Positions 55,289 through 64,000 of a stretch of 64,000 nt of DNA are shown here, piece after piece. Under the pieces are notes generated by a model, which worked only from the letters and a program-made list of their open reading frames with translations, was not told the DNA's origin and did no database searches. This stretch comes from Suillus spraguei (taxonomy: Eukaryota > Basidiomycota > Agaricomycetes > Boletales > Suillaceae): the NCBI GenBank assembly GCA_016800925.1, contig JABCPU010000156.1:62001-126000 (forward strand). Direction: 5' to 3'. The number at the start of each line of letters is the position of its first letter. Positions within the stretch are counted from its first letter, which is position 1. Made by a program: the position numbers and the translations under genes.

Positions 55289-57479
55289 ATGGACACGCCT
55301 GTGCATCCACAGTGTAAGCGCAAAATTCATGACAACATGCTTAAAACTCACTTGGTTCAAGTACGACACAAAGCAAAAGACCAGGCTCTAGAAAATCCAG
55401 GTAAGCACCATGTCATCATACAAATTCACACTCACAAGCGGCAGTGTGGGGAGCACTTCAAAAAAAGCGGACACGCAAGTGTGAACGCTCACCCATTGAC
55501 GATATTGCACCTATTCCAAAACGGGTCCGAGCCAAGCCAGTTAGTAAAAGTAAGTCAGGATTACTAGCTCACATGTTACAATGACTCACTATGATAAATG
55601 CAGGTGACGCGACAAAAGCAAGGACACCAGCGCCTCTCCTCAGAACTGAAAACAGCAAAAGCAGCAGTAAGTATCCAAGTCAGTGCCCACAAAGGCAAAC
55701 TTGCTTACAGAAAGATTAGAGCGGCCACACCTCTCGCTTCAGACTCTGAGGACAACGTTGAGGTTAGCCAACCTCGGTGGTCAAAGAAGAAAGGTCAGCA
55801 TTGCGTGTTCCCATGGGACAGACGGTCTTACTAATGATTGAAAGTTGTAGCTCGTGTCTTCGTTGAACAGTCGGATATCGATTCAGACGATGCCAGCAAG
55901 CAGAGTGCCTCTGATAGAATTACCAATATTGAAGAGTCGGACTCAGATTCAGAGCCAGTTGAGAGCATCGCAGAAGCACTGTTTGGAGAGGTGAGTTTTC
56001 CGCACTACTAGCTTACATAAGTAATCTGTGCGACCTTCAAGGTTCCTGCAATTGCCAATGCACAGCAGGGAAAGCCTGTGAAGAGCACGTCTGGCAGACC
56101 TCGAAACGACCCATCCCAGTCACCGACACCTCCACCACCTGTATGGGGCTCTCAATTCAAGTCTTCAAGTGTGAAAGAGAAGAAATATGCTGCCGAAGTA
56201 TGTTTGAAACTTATATTTTGATTCCGACTCTACTAAACTTCCAAAATTTACTCAACAGGTCCCCATGTGGGACTCTCCAATGACGAGGTCATCCTTTGGA
56301 CCGCAACCTCTCAAACGTGTCAGCAAAAGCAACAAGCGCTCCTCTGTAGTTGAAGAAGATGAAGAAGACGAAGATTCTGTTTTCGATATCAAACCTGAGC
56401 CCTCCATGTCCAGTCTTCGCATGCTGACCCCATGGCTAATCTTGTTTACACAAAGACTGGGTCAGTTCGACTTACAGACCAGAATGTGGATCTTTGCAAG
56501 GTGATTCAACACGGCATCCTGAGGTCAAAGCATACATTGCTTTCAAGCATGGATACCCTGAACTTGTGGCCAAGAACTCCTATGCGCGTGAAATCCTATT
56601 GCAGGCTGCAAAGCACCACAAGACAGTGCCGATTGAGAAACGGATGTATGTTGATGACGAGTATTTGTCAGCACTCGCCAATCTAGTAAGTGATCTGTCT
56701 TATCATGGTTTAATATTGACACATGCTGTAGATCGATGCTCGTGCGAGCCTGTTTGCACTGATATCAAGGATGTCGCCTATAAATGTGCCCAGGATACTT
56801 CCGACTCAGTCATAACTGCAATGCCATCATTGACGTCTCCTTGCGAGTCATTCCTATATTTTTCCGCAGATATTTGATGTTAGTTTTTTTTCGGGCGAGA
56901 ATTTGACATTGCACTGACACCTGCATCAAGGCAGAGGGTCTTCCTTCACCAAAACGACAGAAACCATACCAAGGGCAGCCTGTTGTCGACACTCTATATG
57001 AGGTATTCTTCAAAAACCAAGTCTATTGGTTTGCAGTTTGCGCAACGCTTCATTGACATTGCGAAGAACAAGGCCAGTCGGCCAGAGGTTCCCATCCCCA
57101 TGGTAGCAATAGTCAGCACAGCTGTAAGTTCATGTTTGCACTTATCTTCTCATTAATCTTATTTGTTGTCAGATTCACGCTACTCTTATTGCAAAGAAGA
57201 ACAAGGCAGGTGACGACTCCAAGTTCCAGGCAACCAATTCTGTGACATCTATACCTACCACGTGGCGTTGTTGGAGAAAATCCGAAGGACCACTCCTGTC
57301 AAGTTTCATAAAATGATGGCCGATATCTACGAGGAGGTTCAGTAAGTCTGCATCCAAGTTGGTGTACACATTTCTGACTTACTGCTACTTGCAGAGGTTT
57401 CTGTCGTGACACAATTGGTGTCTATGACAAAGACACTGATCTAGCACTCTTGGACCTTGATGGCATGGACAATGAGTAG
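55289..57479 (+). pseudogene. DUF6532-type gene carried by the Plavaka-like element
   Basis: Begins MDTPVHPQCKRKIHDNML; the first intron (GTAAGC...GCGGCAG) joins NPVWGALQKKRTRKCERSPI. A long acidic, serine-rich linker follows (SDIDSDDASKQSASDRITNI, VVEEDEEDEDSVFDIKPEP), then the C-terminal domain: HPEVKAYIAFKHGYPELVAK, PIEKRMYVDDEYLSALANLI, KDVAYKCAQ, FFKNQVYWFAVCAQRFIDIA, RPEVPIPMVAIVSTAIHATL, RRTTPVKFHKMMADIYEEVQ, ending GFCRDTIGVYDKDTDLALLD. This is the agaricomycete DUF6532 family, of unknown function. The domain must be read with at least two frame changes that no intron explains (near 56470 and 56750), so the copy is probably dead. It is transcribed away from the transposase within the same inverted repeats. 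Confidence 0.72.
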
Positions 57480-57871
57480 AATATCTCACTGACATGCCAT
57501 ATTTTGCAGGAATTAATGTATCCTATAATCCTTGATACCTCGCGCTCGCTATATCTCACCATTCACTATGTTTTCCTCATTTAGATCGTACTTTACCGCT
57601 GCTGTAGCCTGATACCCGAGTTTAATCATATTAATTTTTTCGTGTATTCGAAGTGTGAAAGTCTTCCTATCAGTGTTTCCTAGGGCATGTAAAGCCTTTC
57701 CTAGTCATCTACAAGGACAGTCAAATTGTTCTAATTGCAGTAAGGTATGGCTAATTGAAAATCAGCAATAAAGTCTGGCTAGGGTGCTTAGTTCGTCTAA
57801 TATGTCTAGTTTGCGTTAATTGCGCTAAAAAAGATCCAATGTGAGCAGCTTTGTCTAAGTTTACATGGGAG
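57480..57871. other. 3' flank of the DUF6532 gene inside the element
   Basis: AT-rich stretch leading to the right inverted repeat. No gene seen. Confidence 0.4.
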
Positions 57872-58149
57872 GGTTTTCCTGATGTAGTAGAGTGACCTCC
57901 ATATAGTCGATAGTTGAATGCAGCAAAGAACAGGCGAATGGTTATATGAGGTCTCTATACACACCAAGGACAGACTGCAGCTCCGTGCGAGCGAGGATAG
58001 GGAATAATACATCAGTTTTCAAATATAAAGTCTCTCCTGAAATCGGATGGGCAGCTGAGAGCTAGAACTCTCATACCAATGCTATTGTGAAACGCGCCTG
58101 AGTTATTACAGCCAGATTGCGATTTAGCAAGTAAGGAGATGAAGAAGAC

Positions 58150-58205
58150 TTTAACGACCTCCCTCCTGGCTTGAATTTCCATCGAACGAAACGCTCACTT
58201 CGCCC
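58150..58205. repeat. Copied WD40 promoter block
   Basis: Matches inverted 1745-1805 (AACGACCTCCCTCCTG.CTTGAAT, CCAT.GAACGAAACGC), placing it at the same distance before the WD40 pseudogene start as before the functional gene. Confidence 0.6.
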
Positions 58206-58480
58206 TCACATCAAGTATGTCTAAATTCTGGAATCTGAGTGAGTGATGGACTCCTATGGATTTGATGGCAAAACCTAAATTATCACATACTCATCCCAAA
58301 ACCAAAATAATGAAGAATCCAGCCCGAGCAAAGCACGAGAATACTATTATAGCGACAATGCCTTACCGAAAGATTAAAGTAAATAATGGCATCAGACTCC
58401 CCTGCTTTGTGGACAGCGCATGATCACATGTTCATGGAATGGATCATTTCAAGTCTGGGACTTGGATAGGGGTATGCAGC

Positions 58481-59140
58481 TTTCAGGGCAGGAGTCGAGG
58501 CCATTATTGAAAGGATATTTCTAGTACAGCTCCTGTTGGCCTCCTAACTCCTTGTGCGACTCGCAGTTGTTCGAAAAATTTAAATTTTATTGACCTTCAG
58601 TTATTTATGTAATGCATGTGCAGGAGCTTCGGCTGCAAGAAATATATCTTGTGAAAATGAACGATGAAAAAACATGGTACAAATTTGTGCCTGCGAGGCA
58701 TAAACCATGCCAACATTGCCAAGACGCGATGGCTTTCAGAAAGGGTTCATATGTTCCACATTGGTGAACAGTGATTGCAATAATTTAGACACACCTTTGT
58801 ATGTGCCCCGACAGCAAAGAATGTTCAAAATACAAAGTAGGTCTCTAGCCTGCAATATTCTTCTTGATTGCGAGTGCATTCTAAATCACTACAAATACTC
58901 TGCAGTGGTTCACAGATTGGCACCTGATGCTGTAGACACGTCTACAGATATCAATTCATCCCATATGCAATGGGCTAAGCCTGAAGTGGAGCTACATGAA
59001 GCCTGCGGTAGCCTCACGATACACAATATAATTAGTGTTTCAAACGTGTGTCTGAAGGCACGACTCGCCATGGAGTAAATATCAATGTTGCAACAACACA
59101 GAAGCTAAAACTAGTTAGGGTGTGTTGCAATAGAAAAAAA
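58481..59140. other. Unassigned part of the insertion in the WD40 copy
   Basis: An open frame at 58707-59078 (LDCECILNHYKYSAVVHRLA) has no recognised domain. Sequence from about 59040 on begins to resemble the spacer of the tRNA-like array. Confidence 0.3.
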
Positions 59141-59152
59141 ACATTGTCAGCA

Positions 59153-59803
59153 GCAGGTTTTGAACCTACACAGCTCAAGAGAAACAGATTTCGATTCTGT
59201 TGTGGCAACCACCTGGCCAAGACCAGTCATGGTGAACTTCCAAAGAAACCACCCATGAATACCAAGGTGTGTGCCGATAGAAGAAAAAACTTCGTTGGCG
59301 GCAGGTTTCGAACCTGCACAATGTAAGAGAAAGAGATTTTGATTCTGTTGTAGCAACCACCTGGCTAAGACCAGCACGGTGCATTTCTAAATGAAACCAT
59401 CCATGAGTGAATATCAAGGTGAGTTCTGATAGAAAACAACCCCGTCGTTGGCAGTTTTCGAACTTGAACAGTCCAACAGATTTTGATGTTATGGCGACCA
59501 CCAGGCTAAGACCAGTTACGCTCATCTTCCAAAGAAACCACCCATGAGTGAATATTGAGGCGTATTTCCATAGAAACAAAACTGTAGTTCAGCAAGTTTC
59601 GAACCTGCGTAGTCCAAGAGAAACAGATTTTGATTCTGTTGTGGCAACCACTTGGCCAAGATCAGTTATGGTGAGCTTCAAAAGAAGCCATCCATGAATG
59701 AATGTCAAAGTGTGCTCCGATAGAAAAAAACTATAGTTCAGCAGGTTTCAAACCTGCAAGAGAAACAGATTTTGATTCCATTGTGGCAACCATACTGCCT
59801 AGG
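59153..59803 (-). repeat. Tandem array of five tRNA-Ser-like units (~147-base period)
   Basis: Minus-strand tRNA-like parts at 59223-59153, 59372-59301, 59513-59451, 59663-59591 and 59803-59741. Unit 1 reads TTGGCCAGGTGGTTGCCACA (box A and D arm), an anticodon stem-loop ACAGAATCGAAATCTGT (loop ATCGAAA, anticodon CGA, serine type), a long variable arm, and a T arm. Unit 2 has a perfect box B, GGTTCGAAACC. Between tRNA-like parts a conserved ~75-base spacer recurs (TTTCTTTGG, TTCATGGGTGG). The acceptor ends do not pair well, so these are probably tRNA-derived repeats (SINE-like) rather than working tRNA genes. Confidence 0.8.
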
Positions 59804-60520
59804 CTCTTCCAAGATTTCCTTTGAAAACTTATAGGACCCCTTATTGACATGGCCTGAAAAAGAAGACATGGTCAATAAAATTCGAGTCTGAACGTCTGCA
59901 AGATAATGAAACTGCCCCTATGAGGAATGAAGACTGAGATCATTCTAATTCACCATCACTAGCAGCAGGTTCAATATGATTGACATTACCACTAAGTATA
60001 CATGCAGTCTCTAGATACACAGAAGGAAATCAGCAGATACTAAAAAAATGAGGACATGAGACACTGTCACCACCTTGAAGGCTAGACATAGAGGATTGGA
60101 GGCAGAAGTCTCATCTTTCCACAAAACGGTGGCCACACAGCAATCCAGTTCATCCCAAACACAACATCGAGACCACACGCGACCTCGAACTCGACATCAG
60201 TAGTGAGCGCATGGCAATGAATCACTGAGGCCGTGGGAATTTCAGCAAAAGGGAACTTGGGCCCGAATGGCCGAGCAAACGAGCAATTGAGGAAGAGAAA
60301 TATGGGTTAAGGTCAAAAGCAACAAATGCAGCAAGACGACCGATTTGAATGAGGTCCCAGTGGTAAAACACGATATAACCCACTCCCTTGTGGTAGCGGG
60401 AATAAATCTACATGTCACATTAGAATGGAAGCACTTATCTTGATAGGAAGGTTCATAGAAGTCGAGGCCTTGGAAGTAGAGCACGGTGGTCTGGCTTTCC
60501 ATAACTAAGTCATAGCATTA
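59804..60520. other. Unassigned DNA right of the array
   Basis: Minus frame 60502-60242 has a hydrophobic stretch (VVLLHLLLLTLTHISLPQLL) but no family signature. Possibly part of the same inserted element. Confidence 0.3.
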
Positions 60521-60943
60521 TCCCCAGTCGGCAAAACAGTAGCAACCGGGAGCGACGATGGCACACTGAAATTGTGGAACGTCAACATGAGCAAGGTTGC
60601 AAAAAATTGATGGGGCGTAGAGCGAGAGTGCATCCTGTGTGCTGGAATCGAGACGGAGAGCGAGTAGTGAGTGGATGCTGGGATGGAACTCAATGTTCAA
60701 AATACTCATGGGATGTGGAGAGCAGAGAAACTATTATCACACCAATCAAGGCAAGGGGATACGTGCAGACCGTTTGTTACTCACTTGATGGCAAGATGAT
60801 TGTCACAGCTTGTACACAGTACTGGTGACCAGCCCGGTGTAAGCCTGGTGCTTACTACATCATGTCACATGGCTGTGTGTTTCCCCTTACATCATCGCGT
60901 CATGTATCACGAGTCGACCACCCGTTGTGCCTTAGGTACAGGA

Positions 60944-61097
60944 AGCAAAAGGAGTGCGAAGCACTCCTTTTGCTCCCTGGCCAAGGCTTCATTCTAATAA
61001 TTCTGTTTGCCTTCCTGGCCAAGGCTTCATCCAATAATTCTCTTTTGCCCAAGGCACAGAAAGCCAAAAAGAGTGCGAAGCACTCTTTTTGGCTTTC
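60944..61097. repeat. Two perfect hairpins with a shared core
   Basis: Hairpin 1 (60944-60974) has 14-base arms AGCAAAAGGAGTGC around GAA. Hairpin 2 (61059-61097) has 18-base arms GAAAGCCAAAAAGAGTGC around GAA. Between and after them, GGCCAAGGCTTCAT(T/C)C(T)AATAAT recurs three times. They lie 3' of the Helitron helicase (minus strand), where a Helitron 3' hairpin would be expected; a CTAA follows hairpin 1 by about 8 bases on that strand (60935-60932). Confidence 0.75.
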
Positions 61098-61294
61098 TGG
61101 CCTTGGCTTCATCCTAATAATCACTACTTTGTGCACCTTAACTTATTCACAATTATAGTGGATTTTAAAACAGACATGTACACTTTGAGCAGCATTTCAA
61201 GAAAACTAAAACTAAAATCTACTGCACCATCTAAAAGTGCACTATACATCACATCACTTGGTCCTCTATGTAAAAGTACATCAATATACATGAA

Positions 61295-62243
61295 TCATTC
61301 CTCAACCTCCATATCATCTCTATCTCTAAGTCCTCTCAGCACTTCTGTATACACCACATTGGTCATCTTTGACCCTTCTTCATGCTCTGGAAAGATGGCA
61401 TGCACTCTCTCTGGGTGAGTGCAGCGAGACAAAGCCACATACAGCTGTCCATGACTGAACACGGGAGTCTGCAAATCCAGCCCAACCCACTTCACACTTT
61501 GACCTTGAGCCTTGTTGATTGTCATAGTGAACGCAAGACGAACGGGGAATTGGCGACACTTGAAAGGGATAGGGTTGTCTTCAGATGTGGCATCCAGCAT
61601 CATGCGGGGGATTAGGACAGTGTTCTGATTGTCTTGATGAGCTTCATCAACTCAATCTCTAAGAATATGACACCTGAGGATGCGCATGGTCCAAGACAGG
61701 AGGATCATCCTAGTTCCATTATAGAGGCCATTGGTGGGGTCCAAGTTGTGCAACAACATGAGAGGAACACCCACTTTGAGTTCTGAGTTCCAATTTGTGC
61801 AAAGGAAACCCTGATGGCATGAGAGTATGAAGGTACTCTGGTGGGATGTAGTCGTAGTCCTTCTCAGTGATTGAGTCTGCGCTGGTGAAGACTGCTTTAT
61901 CTCCAGGGAATGATTCAAGAATGTTGGCATTGATTTCGTTCACATCAGTGTTCTTTGCAGAAAGGATGGTACATTCCAGGAAGAAGGAATCATTTACAGG
62001 AGGATGCCCAGGGAGCAGAATAGGAGAGTATAGGGCATTGATGAGAGAGCAGATATCATTGTCAGGGCAGTGCATATGAATCAGAAGGGTGACCATTCCA
62101 TCTGCATGTGTGCCCTTCCCAGCTCCAATCTCAAGAAGCCACTTTGCAAATTCATCAGAGGCAGGGTCTTGGCCATGATAGCATTTGCGATATACTCAGC
62201 CAAAGCTTGTTCATTGTGAATGGTAGTGGCAGGAGCAGACATA
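61295..62243 (-). pseudogene. Helitron PIF1-like helicase, C-terminal remnant
   Basis: Minus strand: FFLECTILSAKNTDVNEINA, LESFPGDKAVFTSADSITEK, LKVGVPLMLLHNLDPTNGLY, GTRMIL, then after a frame change [20 protein letters not shown] and [20 protein letters not shown]. The last two are helicase motifs V and VI of PIF1-type enzymes as found in Rep-helicase proteins of Helitrons. A stop near 61650 and a frame change near 61790 show that it is dead. The N-terminal Rep part and the rest of the helicase are not in the window or are unreadable. Confidence 0.85.
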
Positions 62244-63017
62244 GTACCAGTTGTATTCTGGAACCCGATTTACTGATGTCTGTGGTTGACTAGTCGTAAT
62301 GGTCAACCCGAATAGGAAAGATGGTGAAAAGGAGATGGGAAAAGAAGTATGTAAATGGAAAACTGAGCGGTCCCCGATATCTGATCGGATCTACCACGTA
62401 CTCAGGTCCTAAAGGGTTCTTTAATCAACCCAACTAGGTGCTTCCCTATTTACTAACTAGGAAAACTATGGTAAAGATTTTGTGATCTTCCAAGTGGGAA
62501 AAGTTATCTCAAGGGACACGGTGCTCTTCCAGCTGAAGCTTACAAGCGACCAGTCTATCTTGAACAACGAGGCAATTCCACTAAATACTCAGAAGAAGAC
62601 TAGACCTTCTATTGTATGAAAAGAAACTATCGTAAAGGAAATTATCGTAGAGCTCAGCAGGCAGGGTCTTGGGCCAGCACTGAGGTCACGGATTGAACAC
62701 CTAATGTTGCTCGTCCACCGTCTACTAGCAGCAGCAATGTAAGGCTGGGCCTGGTAGAGGTCTACTAACTACAAAAGACTATTGGTAGAAATGTGCTCAA
62801 ATAAGCAAAGGGGAGAAGAAAGATCGTGACTTTTTAGGGTCAGGCAAGACAAAATGTTTTGTACTGGTCTGCAAGGGCTAGTGCCTTTACAAACACGTAC
62901 AGAAAGATAATAAGAGACTTCTAAGAGTCGTCTACAATGGTACTATCATTGAAGAGGAGTCCAGAAGAAAAGTATGCAGCGGTATGCGAGTCAGAGTCCC
63001 CTAAAGTTCAAACCTAA
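62244..63017. other. AT-rich DNA without a recognised gene
   Basis: Many stops in all frames and no repeats that I can support. Possibly more of the decayed Helitron or its neighbours. Confidence 0.3.
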
Positions 63018-63268
63018 TGTCACAACCCACAAACGAATTAACGCAAGGGCAGAGACTAGGACTCAAACTAAGGTTATCACAAGAGAGAGAGGAGCAAGGA
63101 CATCTTGGATTGCTACAGTTGTAGATACAAGAGGTTTGAACTAAAGAACTACTACAGCGAAACTAGCTAACTATATACACATATTGAAACTGAGATATAA
63201 ACTGAGTTTGAAACTACTAGCCAATCATAAAATAGAAATGAGAATCGTACGATGTGATAGTTGTGACA
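63018..63268 (-). repeat. Candidate solo LTR, 251 bases
   Basis: Starts TGTCACAAC and ends GTTGTGACA, 9-base inverted termini with TG...CA ends. On the minus strand a TATATAG box lies about 90 bases in. No matching 5-base duplication is seen at the ends (CCTAA, TTGTT), so the call is tentative. Confidence 0.4.
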
Positions 63269-63690
63269 TTGTTATGACATCATATTCTAGAAGGTTCTAA
63301 GATCACGTGATACTATCTTATCTTATCTGATAGCATCATAAAAGATCTCTTCATCTTCATCAGGAAGTTCAATTATAGAAGCGGTTATAGGGATTTCAAT
63401 GGAGTTTGTGTTTGTCTTAGTGCTGGGTTTAGATGCTTTAGGGAAATTGAGAAAAGAGTAACAATTTGTATTTGGAATTCGTGACACTTGGATTATAATA
63501 CCCTTCCAAGTAAGTGTCTCTGCTAGTGTAGTATTACAGAAATCTAATGTAGATCAAAGACAACAATGAACTGCACCCTCCCTCATTGATGTCACATTTT
63601 CTGTATTTGTTGACACCAACCCCACAATCTTTTAATGAGAACATCAGCTTGAATGGACCCTTCAATGACATATTAACTGAAATAATCCTA

Positions 63691-64000
63691 CCCTATACTG
63701 ATCACTCCCATCTCTGTCTACCTTGCTAAAAGACCATCCTAATATTCAGGAGACTGCATCTCTGTCTGCCCTGCTAGCTGATATTCACAACACTGTGTTA
63801 CCTACTGTACCTCAGAATGACACATTGAATATGTTACTGGAGACCATAAGCAACCACTCTAATATTCACAATATTGTATTGCCTGCTGTACCTCAGACTG
63901 ATGCATTCAACGCATCACCTGAGACCAGTGTTCCAAGCCAGGACAAGGCTGCAAATCTACCTGATCAAGAGGAAATATCACCTACTTTGCATATAGGAAC
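63691..64000 (+). CDS. Partial repeat-containing reading frame running off the window
   Basis: After a TGA near 63695 the frame is open to the end. It encodes SLPSLSTLLKDHPNIQET, then SLSALLADIHNTVLPTVPQ, then ETISNHSNIHNIVLPAVPQ: a ~25-30-residue unit repeated with variation, then a polar tail (SQDKAANLPDQEEISPTLHI). No domain recognised. It could be one exon of a larger gene or a transposon protein. Confidence 0.35.

Larger units (their letters stand above)
51872..57884. mobile_element. Plavaka-like DNA transposon, 6013 bases
   Basis: Terminal inverted repeats CATCAGGAAAACCCTCCCAT continue to GTAAACTTAGA at both ends (about 32 bases). TA flanks both ends (51870-51871, 57885-57886), and unit A shows the empty site GATACTAGAGTGG near 47870. 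Two divergently arranged genes lie inside: a transposase on the minus strand and a DUF6532 gene on the plus strand. Both are damaged. A 273-base MITE is nested in the transposase. The spacer 54240-55280 and the ends hold no other gene. Confidence 0.88.
48263..58142. repeat. Segmental duplication unit B (with nested transposons)
   Basis: Homologous to unit A once the MITE (48570-48992) and the 6-kb Plavaka-like element (51872-57884) are removed. It holds the truncated WW-like copy and the frameshifted aldo-keto reductase. Confidence 0.85.
58330..60833 (+). pseudogene. WD40 gene copy split by a ~2-kb insertion
   Basis: 58330-58480 reads AKHENTIIATMPYRKIKV and a degraded first repeat (RLPCFVD, DHFKSGTWIG). 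The second part, 60525-60833, resumes with GKTVATGSDDGTLKLWNV, CWNRDGERVVSGCWDG, YSWDVESRETIITPIKA and QTVCYSLDGKMIVTA. Stops and frame changes occur in both. The intervening 58481-60510 holds the tRNA-like array and unassigned DNA. The exact insertion ends could not be fixed. Confidence 0.82.

Noticed and set aside
59153..59223. Working tRNA-Ser gene
   Set aside because: Box A deviates (AGGTGG where GAGTGG is usual), the acceptor arms do not pair well and the units lie in a tandem repeat; described as tRNA-like instead.

Overview
The window looks like nuclear DNA of an agaricomycete fungus, probably of the Boletales or Agaricales. Genes carry many 45-70 base GT-AG introns. The protein families are typical of that group: WD40 proteins ending in a GFFD tail, KRQRTS-type BTB proteins, WW-like/membrane proteins, a DUF6532 protein and Plavaka transposases. 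The mobile elements (chromovirus LTR elements, Tad-like LINEs, Helitron) fit too. The species cannot be named from the sequence. There is no rRNA gene, CRISPR array or ordinary tRNA gene.

Layout. 0-16 kb: a WD40 gene (361-1613), a small five-exon zinc-type protein (3917-4542), a WD40 relic, a 457-residue protein with thirteen 15-residue repeats (6369-7900), an MFS transporter with one frameshift (8736-11001) and two tandem genes for small secreted cysteine-rich proteins. The second of these is broken by a 5'-truncated LINE with a 13-base target duplication; a second LINE relic follows. 15.6-30.6 kb: an unrecognised gene cut up by three insertions. Two are related Ty3 chromoviruses lying head to head: element 1 (16698-23871, minus, both LTRs, 5-base target duplication) and element 2 (23990-30610, plus, no 3' LTR). 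30.6-37 kb: AT-rich relics of DNA transposons (Plavaka, hAT-like, a MITE).

37-44.8 kb is the conserved gene island: prefoldin subunit 3 and the rRNA-processing factor MRD1 share a 120-base divergent promoter, then come a BTB protein and a WW-like/membrane protein. 44.1-58.1 kb is a tandem segmental duplication. Unit A has an intact aldo-keto reductase; unit B has a frameshifted one and was hit by a 423-base MITE and a 6-kb Plavaka-like element that itself holds a nested 273-base MITE. All three share CATCAGG termini and 2-base target duplications. 58.1-64 kb: a WD40 pseudogene split by DNA containing a five-unit tandem array of tRNA-Ser-like sequences, a Helitron helicase remnant beside two perfect hairpins, and a candidate solo LTR.

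Findings most worth following: an 11-base match between LTR and primer-binding site in both chromoviruses, placed as expected for Tf1-type self-priming; an extra zinc-knuckle ORF after the chromodomain integrase; the tRNA-Ser-like array; and the CATCAGG transposon/MITE family, whose insertions can be verified against empty sites and a restored reading frame. Exons were read by eye from splice signals and frame continuity, so single boundaries may be off.
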